Assembly: GCA_017590115.1 (NCBI GenBank)
Contig: JAGGNK010010225.1
Location: 3,410,001-3,474,000 of the forward strand
Length of the DNA: 64,000 nt
Origin: Montifringilla adamsi
Lineage: Eukaryota; Chordata; Aves; Passeriformes; Passeridae
Direction: 5' to 3'
In this document: positions 33,853 through 49,000 of the stretch, piece by piece
Layout: each line of letters opens with the position of its first letter
Numbering within the stretch: the first letter of the stretch is position 1
Program-made: the position numbers and the translations under genes
The notes under the pieces: generated by a model
What the model saw: only the letters and a program-made list of their open reading frames with translations
Told to the model about the DNA's origin: nothing
Databases searched by the model: none

Positions 33853-33975
33853 CTCCATTCATCTCATTTTGTGTATTTCAGTTAAACTCCACACAGAGTG
33901 GTGCAGACAATTTAAGTCTGTTTAAATCAAGTGAAATCCAAATTGCATATAAAAAAAGTTCATTTTAAGTTTTAA

Positions 33976-34090
33976 TCACACATTTGGAGTATACTTCTGT
34001 CTTTTTTTCTTAATTCCAGTTGCTCTGTATTCTTCTCTTTGCTTCAAATATTCTGCTTTGCATTCTTCATAGAATGATGGATCAGAATAG
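33976..34090 (-). CDS. CMC1: CMC1 last coding exon
   Basis: 115 nt on the minus strand, acceptor TTTCTGTCTTGTAG|, stop TGA at 33,978-33,976. It completes a tyrosine codon split by the intron and encodes YSDPSFYEECKAEYLKQREE followed by a basic tail ending TPNV. Confidence 0.95.
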
Positions 34091-37000
34091 CTACAAGACA
34101 GAAAAATACATACTGTTTTTCAACTTGGAATATTGAACAGATATTACACAAGTACCACTCATAACTGATCTGCCTTCCAGACCCAAAGAAAACTTGTCTG
34201 CCTTAAATAACTTTCCTTTTCAAGCCTCTGTAGTGATGCCACCAAGAGGAACGGCAGAAAAAGGGAAACACATTTGGTATTTAAGTTAAGCTGAAGAGCT
34301 CATTTGCAGTGACCCTCCTCAGTATGGGAAGCTGCTGGAGATGACTTATTTTTTCAATGCAACCAAGTAACTACTGGGAATAGGTTCAAGTGTATGTCTT
34401 TAACAGTAGATTTAATGGTCTTTGATCATTACATTAAATTCCTTTCTCTCATAATTTTTTGAAGTATAACTATTCAACACTATAAACTTTTTTTTGTCAG
34501 AAGCATTTTGTTTAATTTTTTTTTCAAAAGGTGAAGGGACAGATAAATAAAACTGAGTAACTCCAGCAAGTTCTGACTGCACTTAGGCCTAAATTCTTGC
34601 CTGGCTGCACATGTTTTTTTCATCAGTTCCTAAATACTTGAGAGTAACTGTCACTAGTTCAAAGGCATTTATTTTTAATCTAAATTGCTGGTTTAAGAAA
34701 GCAGGACACAGCAAAAATCAACCTCATTTTTCCCCCAGTCAAACTCAAAAACTTCACAGCCCTCACCCTGGGAAATTCAAGAATCTAACACTTCAGCCTA
34801 ATGGCAGTGGGGGTAAATTAGGACTTCCAAAAAAGATGTTTAAATCCACCATGGCATTGAGTTGACCTCTCATATATAACAATTTCCAATTGCTCCTGCT
34901 ACTGCTGTTCATAACAGCAGGACACTTTCAAGACAGACTAAATCTTAAAAAACAGAAGCAAAATTAAAACCAACTTATCCTGTCTCACTAACATTACGAA
35001 GAAGCTTCACTGTGCACCCCTATCCCCACATCTGTGATGTACCAGAGGAAATAATGGGCTGCAGGTTCTCTGGGCTGAAATCTGTCCCCAGGTGAATCAA
35101 GAAGAGAGTCTCTGTAGCCATATATTCATATGGTAAACAAAATCTTGTCAGAGCCCTGACCAGCACGGTTTTAATAAAGCAAAGATACCATTTTCAGAAA
35201 ACACACCCAAGTCCCTAACCCTGCACAGCCCTTTTCAGAATAGTTAACATCTCTAGATTAGTACAGGCCATGCACAAAAACCCAGCAAAAACTCACGAGG
35301 GACTTACTAGCCAACCAGACAGTCCTTCAGTGCTGTGTTCTCCTGCCGACACTTCACCACCATCAGAACACCAGTTTCTTGACAGCATTTAGTAAATGCT
35401 GGGGGAAAAAAAACCCACACAAACTAAATTGAAGTTAGAAAAATAACAATAGGTGAAAAAACCCTATGTGTAGGAAGTAGCAGACCAGATCTGATTTATT
35501 ATTAATATAACCATAGTTGGCCCAGATTCTCATACTGTTTGCAAGGTCTTTGTCACTTGTTTAGCAACAACACTTTAACTGGGATTCTCCCCTTATCATG
35601 TAGCACATTCACACACACATTGCTGTTGCTAATACCATTTCTGAAGTTATTCTTGCAGCAAATCCATGATTCTTGTGCCTGCTTTTCACATGCTCTGCTC
35701 AGGGCTACCACCTACATATCTGGCATTCAAGAACAATGAAGTTGCTCAATGAAGTGAAAGTACCTGGTCTGTTTTAAGGATCTTAAGACTTAAAAACAAG
35801 TCAGTGAGAAACTAAAACAGAACAGCAAAGTCATGGCTAAGGACATGGGGTTTATCTGGGAGTAACTAAAATTATGCCTCATTGTTACCAGCAAAGATAC
35901 CATTTTCAGAAAATACATCCAAGTCCCTGTACAGATGTTTCACTGAATAATAACCCTAGATAAGAATTGGCTGTTGTTTCTATCAGGAGATTTCAAACTG
36001 TTCTGAGAGGAAATCAGCTACATTTAGCAGATGGAAAAGAGAGAGAAAGAGAGAATAAGAAAGCCACGTGTCCACGATCAATCAGGAGCCAGATCAAGAA
36101 CAAAGTTCACCCCTACCACATCCCCTTCCAGAATTCCATCCATTTATCCTCCTCTAATGTCTTCCTGGTAATGATTTAATATCCAGCAAATATAGGGCAT
36201 ACAAAAATTATTTTCTTGCACATACTTAGCAAAATGTACAGCTGATCTAGTAACATCAAAACTTAATGGTACTACATCACACAACAGCTAAATCACATTA
36301 CCTATGCTCAGTGTATATGTACATCAAGACTTAAATAAACAAGAAAGAAGAGATTTGTGCCTATAATGGCAGCACTCCTGTCCTTTGCTCATAGCAGATG
36401 CTGAAATGGGCATTAAGCAATTGTGGACCTCAGTGGAACAAAACCTACCTACCTCCTAGGATCCTGGACACTACTGGCAAGATTTTGAGAAAGTGATCCA
36501 ACAGCTGCAGGCAATCCCTAGGTGAGATTAATCTGCTTGTCCACAGCTATTATTAATTAGGCTTTCACGAAAATAATTTACAAGACAAGGAAGTGTTTGC
36601 TGAAAGTGGCGATGACAGATTTTAGTGTCCTCAAACTGTGAAACTTTGCAAAGAACTGACTTCTTACCTACTTCAACCATATTATTTACTGATGAACATT
36701 CAAAAACCTTCTCCAGCCCAGCACACAGCATTACACACTGGCAACTCCACCACACCCTACATGAAAACCAGATGAGAGTGTGCAGAAAATGGGTTTAAGT
36801 TAACCAGTTAATTACCAGCTGGGAAGACACTGTAACTTGTGCTCAAAGGTACCTATTAACAACCACACCCAGTTTCTAAGATCTATGTGTTTTAAAGTCA
36901 CCCAAATGCATAAGCACAGCTTTGACAAAACACCAAGACAGTTCAAGTCTACTAAGCAGTTTAAGCTCAGAACAAGGCAAATGTGTTATTAGGTTATCAG

Positions 37001-40000
37001 AATATTTATTGGTTTTAAAGGGTGAATCTGACATTTCTTCCATTCTTTTCTGGACTATTTGTATTGACTATTCCTACATCAGCATCTCAGAAAAATCATA
37101 CCTATTAGTACATTTCTAAAAATGACCTTTTTTTTTTTTTTTTTGTGGGAAAAACATGCAAAGCTTTTGAAAGGTTTTGGTCTGTCTAACATGATTTATA
37201 CTCTCTACAGGCACTTCTTTAAATGCTGTGCTGAGGTTTTGGGTTGGGTTTTTTGTTTGTTTTTTTTTTTTTTGTAGTAGTAATCATTTCTTCTGGAAGC
37301 TGTGAAGTAAAAAACCACTGAAGACAACAGGAGGTCCCTCTCACTTGTTAACTCACCAGTCTTGACTGGTTAAAGGCGTGATGTCCCAGTGAAGAAAAAA
37401 AGCCTGAACTGCAATTGCCAGCATTCCCTGGCTTCAGAAGGCCCTGCCTGTGGTACACGGCCAGGCACTGTTGCAAAGTGATAAAACTGCTTCCAGCTGT
37501 TTAGCTTTAACATTACTGATGCTTAACAACAGAGAGGAAGAAAGAAGGTTAAAGCATATTAGGCTTCCTTATATGAGCACACAAAACTTGATTATCCATC
37601 TCTTCTGTTTGGCAGTCATGTAAGGAGTGCAAGACAGACTTAGTCATAGATACTTACCAGAAACCTTTCAGGATCTGGAGAATGTTTTGTTTTTTTTTAT
37701 TTTTAATTGTGCTTTGTCTTGCTCACAGAGGGGCAAGTACCAATCTTTTCACTCTCCTCAAGGAAATGGCATGAAGCTGGGTCAGGGCTAGTTTAGGTTT
37801 GCTACCAGGAAAAGATAGCCACCCAGAGGGTTGCTGGGCATTGTAACAGGCCCCCAGGGAAATGGTCACAGCACCAAACTTGCCTGAGTTCAGGAAGCAT
37901 TTCAACAATGGTCTCAGGCACATAGTGTGATAGGGGTGTTCTGCATAGGGCCAGGAGTTGGACTTGATGATCCTGATGGGTCTCTTCCAACTCAGCTTAT
38001 TCCATGATCCTATGACTCTTCCAGGAAATGAAATGTGTCAAGGTTGAGCAGCACAAACAAGTGTTTAAACTACTAATTTGGAGAATAATGTCAGAAGTAG
38101 TGCTCAATAGTTGCAGATATCTCAAACCAAGAATTAATCTCCATGTCTGACTTAGAAAGACTTAGTCATTCCTCATTCAAGCAATATCTGCATTGTTGAC
38201 CAAAGTTCCGGGATGCATAGCAAGACACCACAAAAGGAGCAGAGATACACAGGATCGGATTACAAAACTATTGTAATTTAACACTTTGGCAGCTATGAGA
38301 GGTAATCAGAATACTAAAGAATCCAAACAAACCTTCATCCTGATACACTGCACATTATAGAAAGAACAGAACTGATCTTTTCACAATCTTGTGTATGGTA
38401 CTATCTTTATGACTTCAGGAAATATCTTTCCATGACTTTAGAAGTTCATGGGCTGACACATTTTCTTTCTTCCTACAAGCAGCAAGCTACCAAAACAAAA
38501 CCTCAAGCAGGAGCAAAACAAGAAGTAAATTTGGGCCAGTCTGCAAATTCATTGCAAACAAAAGAAAGTCATGTTTCCAACAATAAAAGTTATCTCCAGT
38601 ATTTCCAAATACAAGCCAAATAAACTGAGGAACATAGCTCAACACCACGGAAGAGAAAATGCCTTGTAAGAAAGGGGAAAAGGCTTGCCCTCCATCAAAT
38701 CAACCCTTTGCCAAGGCTTTTCTAGGACAGCTACATATGTCCATCACTGACTGCTCTGTGCACAGACAAGCACAGATCCACTACTGCGTCAGCAAGCTGC
38801 AGGTGCCTACCAGTTACCACGGAAACTGGCTACAGACCCCTCCTTTCACCTGCAGCAGTCATGGTTCATGACATCATATCTGACATAGGTTACTCTACAG
38901 GCTCCTCTCTGTGCCACAGGCTCTGTCTAAGGGGATGCACATGGAGCAAAGATCTCTTCTCAACAGCTCAGACAGACTTCACTGAACAGCTCGACACTGA
39001 TCTGAGGCTGGATTTCTTCTTTTTCTCTCATGAAGAAAGCTTTGCATTTCTGTTGCAAGGCAAATCCAAAATAAGTTTTGGTAGCAGTTCAGAGAATTTT
39101 AAGTCTCATTACATTCTGGCCATTACAGCCACACAGAGAGATTTTAGCTGCTAAAGTAAGCCTGCAATTTAGTACCTTTTCTAAATCAACCAAGTCTGTA
39201 AGGCCAGAATGTATCTTTGCCAAGACAGAGGTCTGCTGGCAACTGAACAAAAGCTGAACAGCCACGTCTGAATACAGAGCAATTCAGTTTTGCCAGTTCT
39301 CACCTGCTCACTATGGCATGCTGGCATGTGCAGGGGATCTGCCTATGATGGGAAGACCACATTTTCAGGAGAGACAGGAGGGTTTTCTGGCTGAGGCCAG
39401 AGATGAGTGAGTCCTTCCAAGGACTGACTCTTCAGCAGGGAGCATCTCCAGCCCTGAGCAGCTCAGAGAAGCTGCTAAGTTTAGTCCCTGGCACCTCCAG
39501 AGCCTGTGGCACTGCCCTGGATCCAAGAGCTGGATCTCACTGGGTCTTCCTATCCCAACTTACCCACCTGAAAAAGCACGACACAAAGAACTAGGAGAAA
39601 TTAGGTCCTGACATATATAAAGTCACAGAATAGCAAAAAAGTAGCTTTTTAAAGTCTACTTAATTTATCTATAAAGCTGGACAGACACGCATTTTTTTAA
39701 TAAAAATCCCATTCCAAGTCTTTCTGTAATTCCCTTCAGATACAGAATCATACAAATTATGTTGGAGGCATGAAGAATTAGTTTTGAGTCACCAACTTAT
39801 ATTTGTATATTTGATGGCTGATTAAAAACTTCCTTAAGTTACAGAGCACTCTTTTTATTAAGGTTTCTTTGATAATTAGCTAGGTTGGCACAGTTAAGAA
39901 CACTTTGTTTACAAAGATTTTTACAGTCCACATTAATCTTTGCTGGAAAAACCAGTATCTAAGAAGAATGTTTTTCTTTAACATTTCTAATTGCTTTTTC

Positions 40001-43000
40001 CCCAACTCTGTTTTATGACTTTACCACAAGATAATATGAGAAGCAAATGGAAAATGAAGTTAAACTGGCTAACAGTTCACTTAACACAGAGTAAGGACTG
40101 GACAAATTATTTCCCTGTCTATTCAAGCAGTCAGACAGGCTAATTAATTAATACTAAAGTATTAATTTGAAAAGGTCAGATACATTACCAGAAAGTTACA
40201 ACAAAGTTGGTGGGGGTCCACCAACAGATGTCCTGGGACATACAAGTCCTAATTTTAAAAAAGGAGATAAAAAGCCAGGGTCCTGCCCATTTTAACTTTA
40301 GAACATATTCATAGATTCAAGAAATATTTGCTCCCTATGACAAAAATATAAAACTTGTAGGATTTTGAGTCAAAAGGACAAACCAACATCTGGCATAAGA
40401 CATAGGCACAGCTCTGCAGAATAAAGATGATGATTTTTTTCCACACCATTAAACCAGACAAGGTTAAATTTAATACTGTTAATCTCAGTGTCTGCAGGAC
40501 TACAAACAGTGAACAACAAAAACAAGGCATCATATTTATGATGCAAGTGTTCATTATGTACCCTACAATACCATCCCACACTCAAACAGAATTCAGATGG
40601 TTTCTTCACTGTGCTGTATTCAAAATGAAATAGTGGAGTAGGTGTGTTGGACTGCTGAAGTTTCAGTTATGTGTATGTAAAGGAAAGACTTAATGAAAAA
40701 AAAAACATGGTATGTCCTGCCACAAGCTTAAAAACAAACTAATGGTTGTGGTAGCTTTTTTGCAATTTAATAAAGAGGAACAACAAGCATTAGACTATAT
40801 TTGTAGCAGATTTCTAAAGGATTTTTTCTCTTTACTTAAAATATTTTAAAATATTAGATAGTTAATTATTTCTTCCTACAAACATCAAAGTCTTTCCATG
40901 TGCAAAGTAAGAGAAGAATAAAAAGTGGGACTTATCTCCAGACAAGCAGCTGCATGGAAACTGTGTTGATATAACACCAAGGAATCATCCTCATTATTTT
41001 CAATGTATGAACTGTTTGTAGCGTGAAGGCTATTTCTGAAAGTTCATTTTTTGCAGATTCAGATTATAAAAGTACTTGGCACTTTCATATTGTCTCATAT
41101 TGTGAAGTGTTGTACATTTCATACAATGTTGGAACTGTAGTTTTATCAATTATAATTGTGCATCTATTTTGCAGATGTGCTTGTACACAACATAAATGAA
41201 ATATTTCCCATTATCAAGATAAATTGATCCTCTCAGGTCTGGCTCTCGTTTATTTAAAGACTTTACAATTTTACTACTTAAGAGAAAGTCCTACAGAGGT
41301 GTTATCTCACCATTTATATTTTCTCAACACTTATGATACTGCTATCACACTCTTAAAATAAAAAAATAAAAAAACAACAGCTTCCATCATGATCCAGACC
41401 AGACTGATTCTGGGGTTGCTTTTTTCCCTCTACATAAAATTAAAAAAAAAAAAAGAAAAAAAAGTTTTGTCCGGTGGTTTGGACATTCCTTGGGCTGTAC
41501 CACCACTGAGAAAAGATGCCCAAATAACAGTGGGGATTTGGGGGTGATAGTAGAAGGAGGAGGAAACAGCTCCCTTTAAAATCTAAACAAGGGCAAAATT
41601 TTGAAACCTAAATTTGCAAAAGGTGTACAGAAAAACATTAAATGATCCAAAACATTACCAGCAACATTTTTAAGGGTAGTTATAATGCTTTTAATTTTGT
41701 ATAAAATTATGATTCATTAGCTTGTTACTTTGAAGATGACTCAGTATGCACAGAACAGATTACTGGTGCATTTATTGAGCCATAGGAAGTAGTAGCATGA
41801 ACATGAAGAGATTGTTTTACATTGTAGAGTACGAGCTATTTGATATTTCCAACACAGTACAAAAGAAAGCTTCTCTGTAGATTGCTCATGGTTCAGTTAA
41901 CATCACTGAATATCTAATACCTCCAACTCAATTAATTCTCACCTGATTAAGATCAGTCTGATATTCAAACTAAATCATCTCTCCAGTCAAGTAGAAATCA
42001 ATATTTCTGATTTTACTTTTAAATTACAACAACAAATAAAATACATGCATCGTCAGTATGCTAGGAGTAGCTTTCCTATCCTAGCCTTCTATGGCATGCA
42101 TAACACAGCTGATTAAAGAATTATTGTAATTTGAGCAACAATATATATAAGGCAGATTAATTTGAATAGAAGGAGATAGCATGAAATAATTAAATGCATC
42201 TTATACAGGGCAAAGAGAAAATTGACATAAAATAACCTTGATTCTTTCAAGTGAACCTCTGTTATCAGATCAAATACTTTGTCTCTGCAAATATTCATTT
42301 GCTATAACATAAAAATCATATACTTTCCATTTTCCTGCTCATCACCAGCTCCCCAAAATCTGCTCCATCTCAGCTTTTTTAGCTGCAGGCATCTGTCCTA
42401 GGAGAGATGATCAATACATACTAGCATACAATACAGGACTGGGGAGCAGAGAATCCCAGGAATTCAGGAATTTTAAGGAAGGGATATTCATCCTCCTGGC
42501 CAATCTTTTCCAGGGCATTCTCAGCATAGAAAAGCAGCTTTATCTTAAAGAGTGCAAACAGAGGATCCCCCAGCAGACCGCAGCATCTCTGGCACTCCAG
42601 AATGAAATGCAGAAGCATCCCTCATCTCATGACTGAGGTGAACACACAGCAGCAGAGAAAGGCAAACATACAGCACCAGGAAGGCGAACAGCACAACTGT
42701 GATCTGCAGAGGAAGAATGTTTCCCAAAAAAACCTAGAAACTGTTTGTCTAAACATAATGCCTTGGGATAAAGAAAGCATCTTACCAATATCCTAGAAAT
42801 AAATCTGAAGACTTTGCTTTAGGGGACATTTAGAGATGAGAAAATAACACACTGTATCAAAGGGCCTATTTGTCCTGTACACCATCTTTCTCAGAAGGCA
42901 GTAATAGCTACTTTAAAATACTGTGTCAGAAGGTCTACATTATGGAAAAACATCTTCTCAAATGAAGCTTCTTCCTAATCCTTATCAACTGTAAACTTGG

Positions 43001-46000
43001 CTTATACCTTGAAGCATAAAGTTCTCACATGCCCTTCAAAACCCTTAGGAATCCTTAGGATGCCTTACATGGCGGGGGTCTAAATGGACAAGCATCCAAA
43101 ACAAGAGGATGAAAGAGGGGAAAAATCTCCTGAAACCAGAAAGGTATATGCTAGCCTGGATTTCTTCAAAATCTCTCTGCCCTGGCCCACTGAAGTCCTG
43201 CTAAACTCCCAACTATTGCAATTGTAGTTATTTGTTTCATACCATGCGTGCTTTTTTCATTAGCAGGTTTTCAAAATCCTGCTGCAAAAATTAATTGGCC
43301 TCAAAGTATCTCTCAGCTGGATACAGAAACAGGCCAGAGCAGTAGGGAGAAAAGGCACTCTACACAGATCAAAAATGTTTGAGAGTTGGTTGGGGTTTTT
43401 TTCAGAACATCCAGTTACTCACTCTGTAAATGCCACCTACCTACTTAGGAAAAAGAGTCTCCAAAGTTTTCATGTCCTACATACATTGATATCACAAGGA
43501 TCTAGGTTTGGTCAACTGCTTACAACAAGCTTTTAAAATCAATATAGGAAATCAATGGCCTATTTAAACGTTCTGCTTCAAAAATTATTTTAAAAAGTAT
43601 ATAGGGTTTTTTTTTAAACCACAATACCACAGCAGTTCCGAAAACTGATGTAAGACACATAGGGATCCTCCAACATCAGTTAATTTAAATCAGAAGTCAT
43701 TGCTCAGCTGCTGATCTTTTTATTACAGAAATATTAGCAGGGTTTCTCTTGTTTTCAAAGCCAACAATCATTAAAGACAGAATTTGTGGGGGAAAAAAAG
43801 AGGATCTTAAGAAACTACCATCAAGGAATGACAAACATATTCACGGAAGCCACGAACCATGAAGATGCAGTCCCATCCCCATGTGATGCAGAGGCTTGTG
43901 CTGGGGGAACCCCTCTCACCAGACTCACTACATGTGTTCTGCAGCTCAAAATTTGCTACCATTCAGACTGAGAATTGTGGATGTTTCTAAGAGGCATAAC
44001 TAAAAACCTCAAGTAACAGCAGAGAAGCCCTTCTGTCTGTCCCAAATAACCCACCCTATCTACAGCAGATCGTTGCATCTTTTCTTTCCAATTTTATAAT
44101 AAGCACCAAGAAACAGAATGGAACTGAAAAGCAAAGTTTAAGAGAGAGAATAATTGTTTTGTTTAAGAAAAACACATAAAACAAGCTGAGAAACACAGCC
44201 AAACACAGCAATTCAAGCCAACCCAATCAGTTCAACTAACAAATCCCAGACAAATACTTGAAAGTATTAACAAAAATATGCCAGATTAAAGTAATTAAGA
44301 GGGTTTTTTAAAAAATTAGTTCTGAAAATAACATATATGTGCAATCTCAGGATACTTTAAGGAGCATTTAGTTCTGCCATTAGGACAAGGGCTGGTCAGC
44401 TCTGCTCATTTTATGTCCTGCACATATGAGATCTGATCAAAATGTCTTCCTGGGGACAAGAGCTGGAAAGTCTAAAGTTGGTTTTCAGTTTCATATGAAT
44501 ACTGAATGCACACATGAAACTTGACTAGGAAAAGTGTTTTCCTAAGAGTCACAGAGTCCAAAAAGAACATATACCTTAAAATGTCAGGCGGTGCTTTCCT
44601 GACTATTGCTAAATGATGAAATACTGTGGAAGACAGAATTCATTAGCAATATACGTTCAGTCACTAGAATTTCAACAGAACCTGGACTGTAACAGCAAGA
44701 GGAGCTTTGGCAGAGATGACAAAGAGAAATATATATTTGTTAGTTTTGGTGCCATAGACCTGATCTGATCCTGACCTGATCTTCCATCCTGGATGTACAG
44801 AGTTGTCAGCATTTTCTGTATGCATGAGTGTACACACATACCTACATATGTGTGTGCACACATTTTGCCCCAAACACACAGGAATCTAGTACACTGTCAT
44901 GTTTTTAAGTAAATTCCAGCAACCCAGCTCTGTAAGAGCTACGAGACAAGTCCTCCTGCTTCTGACTAAGCAAGACAGGCAGAGCACAGCAGTACACAAG
45001 AGGGTTATGTCCTCAGAGGACACAGGAGAAACAGCAAGAGCATAACTATTATGTATAAGGCTTTACATCGACTACTTTGTCAGTCAAGGCAGATTTAAGT
45101 GCTCAAAGAGGACAATCTGCTGGGCTAGGCAGGCAAATTTTTCCAGAGAAGCAGACCTCCTTTTCTTACTAGTGAAATTACAAAAATCTACCCTTTTAAA
45201 CAAAGTAAGCACATTGCTGTGAAGCATTTTATTTGGGTAAATAATGATTTGTCCACTAAAGAAACCTGCTTGAGGAATGTTCTTGTCAAGTACATTCAAG
45301 TGCAAGCATCACCTTCTCTATAAGGTTTCAGGCAAAGCAAGCCCAGCAAGCACAGGCACCTGGTTAAACTGCACTGGTTTTAAACAACTGCTTCCTTTAA
45401 GACTGACTTGATCTAATTTTCTTCCCACCCTGCAGTAAGTATCCCTGACATCAAGCGTTACCATACCAGGCGCTGGAAGAGGCAGAACTGGAACAAATGC
45501 AAGTTCCCCCATGGCTACTGTCTGTCACTGCCTGCTTTTATATAAACAAGTGCATCCAACTTGAGCTGTGCAGAGCTCTGCCTATCCTCCCGCCTTCTTC
45601 GGGAGCTGCCGAGCCACTCAGGGACAGCTGAGAAGTTCGGATGATTTAAAGAAACAACACCCCTCCCTCTGTCCCACAGCGACTGACTCTTCAGCTGAAC
45701 TCTAAAGGCAAAATATATCTATGTCTCAAAAACAGAGCTTCACGAGTGGAAGGAGTAACAGTAATGTCCTTCTACCACACGGTGGGGGTAGAGCAGGGCA
45801 TTTGTACAACTCCTGAGGAGGCATTTGCCCAGCTATCCCACCACGACACCAGCTCTCAGTTACACCGTGCTGTGTCAGGGACTCTTCTTTTCCCCTGCCC
45901 CAATTCAATTTAATGGACTTCCAAAATTACCTATTTAACTCAGAGCTCCAACACCGAAGGTTGGTGGTAGCAGTAATAGTAGTTCTCACTCCTCTAAACA

Positions 46001-49000
46001 AAAAAAAATATCCTCTAAGCAAAAGTGAAACTGGTTCCAGGGTTCCAGCTGGAGGGTGAGGGTGAGATGGGGCACACAGAATAGGGTCAAAATCTCAGGT
46101 CTTTTTAGTATATAGAATATTCCCAATATATGGAATATAAAATATTTATACAGTTATTAAAAGAGGAAGTTACTTTCCCTCACAGGTCACAATTCATCCC
46201 CAACATCTCCAAAATAGTTATCATGTACTTTCCAGTAAATGTCTTGTTTTTCAAAAGCGACTAGCCATAGGCTGGTGTGGAGGCAGGAATTCTTCACCAT
46301 GGAAGAATTCCTGCTGATTAAGGTATTACTCAGTGCTAGTAAGGATGACAAAACCAAAGTGTAAATTTTCCAGGAAAAAAAAAAAAAATTCTGCTGTGTC
46401 CATATTCTGAAGTGAACAGTGAAGAGTAACTCAACCCCTGCAATTATGGCCACAGTGTGATAAAGTACGCAAACTTACTTTTTCAAATAAAATTGCATCA
46501 TTGACTATGGAGGCATTTAGAATTTCAGACTACCCTACTCATTTAATGATTTTGAAGAGATGACATTAAACCATGAGGCAGGAAAGCACACTATCAAAAC
46601 TTAGCAATATCTGAAATTTGGTGGTAACTGTGTAACATTTATCTTTCATCTTCTGTAAAATGTTTTAAATAAAGGACTGCAATAACCAGGTACATTTCTT
46701 CAGAATAAAAGTTGTAATTTTGAAGACAATAAAATAAAATACTGGTAGACAGGGAATTTACAAACAAGTCTTTGATAAATCTACAAAGCAAATCAAAATG
46801 GACCAGAAACTAGGTATGAAAACCCCTCAAAAGAGAGAAACTCTTTTGTAGTGTAAAGCTTAATAGGCAAATGGCATAAAAATCTGTGTAAGAACATTGA
46901 CTTTACTAGCACAAATCCAGGTGCAGTTTTGTACACTGAAGCCTCGGGGACACAGCTCTACCTTCTAAAAGTTGATTACACTGCGCTCCTCAAGCTGTAT
47001 GCAGAGGAATTCAAGTTTGGCAGGAGGGTTTTTTAAGTGCATCTATTCTGCCTACTCCAATAATCTTGTTTCTGATGCAAAAATGTCTTAGAGCATCAAC
47101 ATACAAATACAGCATAAACAGTGTTATGAAAGAAACAGCAAAAACAATCACAGAGATGTGGTTTCCATTTTTAGAAAAACAACCAAACTCTTCTGAATTT
47201 ATTTAGCAATTGTTGAAATAATTATGTTAACAGTGCCTCTGCTACAAAATCATTGGCAAAGGACATACTGAAAGTTAAGACAAGGGGATATGTACATGTA
47301 GCTCCAGTTTAGAAGCCATTTTTCACCTCTTTCTATGGCATGAGGATACTTCCAATGAAATATCACACGCCCATCCAAGCAATCAAGAACTACTGGTTTT
47401 GTCAATTGCCTTCTAAAGGAGCAGACTAAGTTTATTCCTAACACATTCAACCACAGACCAATATCCAGGGCTCAACCCCCTGTAAGACCAGGAGTGATAG
47501 AAGGTAGAGTGATAGTGCATTACTCAGTGGCAGCTGAGGACACAAGAATCTGAAGCAGCATTCAGCAGCTGGGACATGAGCAGAAACTGACTGAGGGTTC
47601 TGGTGCTGCCACTGCAACCCCCTGTGACTTTTTGTCTTCTGTTTATTTAGGACTGAAAGTAAGGACCTTTCCTGGTTGGGACTTCAGTGTTATGATTGGT
47701 TGACTGTGAGTGCATTCTCCACTGGTACAATGAGATTAAAAAGAACCTAATGTGGCTAAAAATCTTTTCTCCATTTTCTGGGTTTTGAACTAAATGAGTT
47801 TTAATCACTGAATGCAGATGTACACATGCCTCTATCACCACAGATTTGTCAGCATGTAAGTTTTTTCCAAAGACTTGTCTCACCTTTATTCTGAAAGAAG
47901 AAAAAAACACCCAAAAGCTAGCATATGCTGTATTAATGTAAAACCCCTAGAGGGCAACTAAGCTTCAATTTCAACCTGCATAAATATTCAGCTCCTTAAC
48001 TAGTTTACAGATTATGTAAACTATTTCCTTCAACCTTGTTTTTTTTTCCCCTCGTTTAAAAGAAATGAATCCTTTTCATTCTCAAATCACATTATTGCTG
48101 CCTATTTAGTGTAAGTTAATCACCACTGCCCAACCAGAGACTGAGTCCTCAACCCAACAAAGCTCAAATGAGAACAATGAAGAAAACACATGCAAAGGCT
48201 TCATTTAAACAAAGCCAGAAAACAAGCATATGAAAGTCTGAAATCACTTTCTTTGCATTAAAGACCTTTAACAATACGTCTTGTTTATTATTCAGCTTAG
48301 TATTAATTTATTGCATGGCATCTGTTTTCTTGTACAGCAGTCTGGTTGCAAGTCTCAAATTTATAAATTGAAGTTTACACTGTTGAGATGATTTGCCTGT
48401 TTTCCCCTACATACCAAGATTTCAGCTGTATATATTTGGTGACAAAAAAAAAAAAAAAAAAAGAGTGATGAAACAGGAAACAAGATGTCAAATTAGTTAT
48501 GAAAAATGGCTTCATTTAGATTTTGGTCTTTAGCTAGAGTCCAGGACTGCTGCTAGTGGTGAAAGTAAAAAAAAAAAGGAAAGTAATTTGAGCCATAAAA
48601 GTAAAAAGCCTATATTCAATTACAAGGGCTCTTCCCAAATTTTAAATTGGCAACCAGTGTCCAGCTGAGCCTTGTTTGACATGAACCAGCAGGCAGCAAC
48701 TGCCTTTCCCCTACTCCGCTCAGATCTTGTTGGGAGCTGAAAGACACTTACTATCCTGCCAGTCCACACCTGCACACAACCTGCAGACACACTGATGCTT
48801 AATGATAGAGAAGGCACTAACAAACCAATGGAATTCCCAAGATATGGAAGCAACCAGACACAGACAGGAAAAAAACAGCTCAAAGAAATCCTTAGGAAAT
48901 ACTTATAAAGTTCAAGAGTTTCTACAAGGCTTTTGCAGAAGATCAAATACCCAAACAAAAATTGATAGCACTGCCATCCTTACTTTATGCATACCAATGC

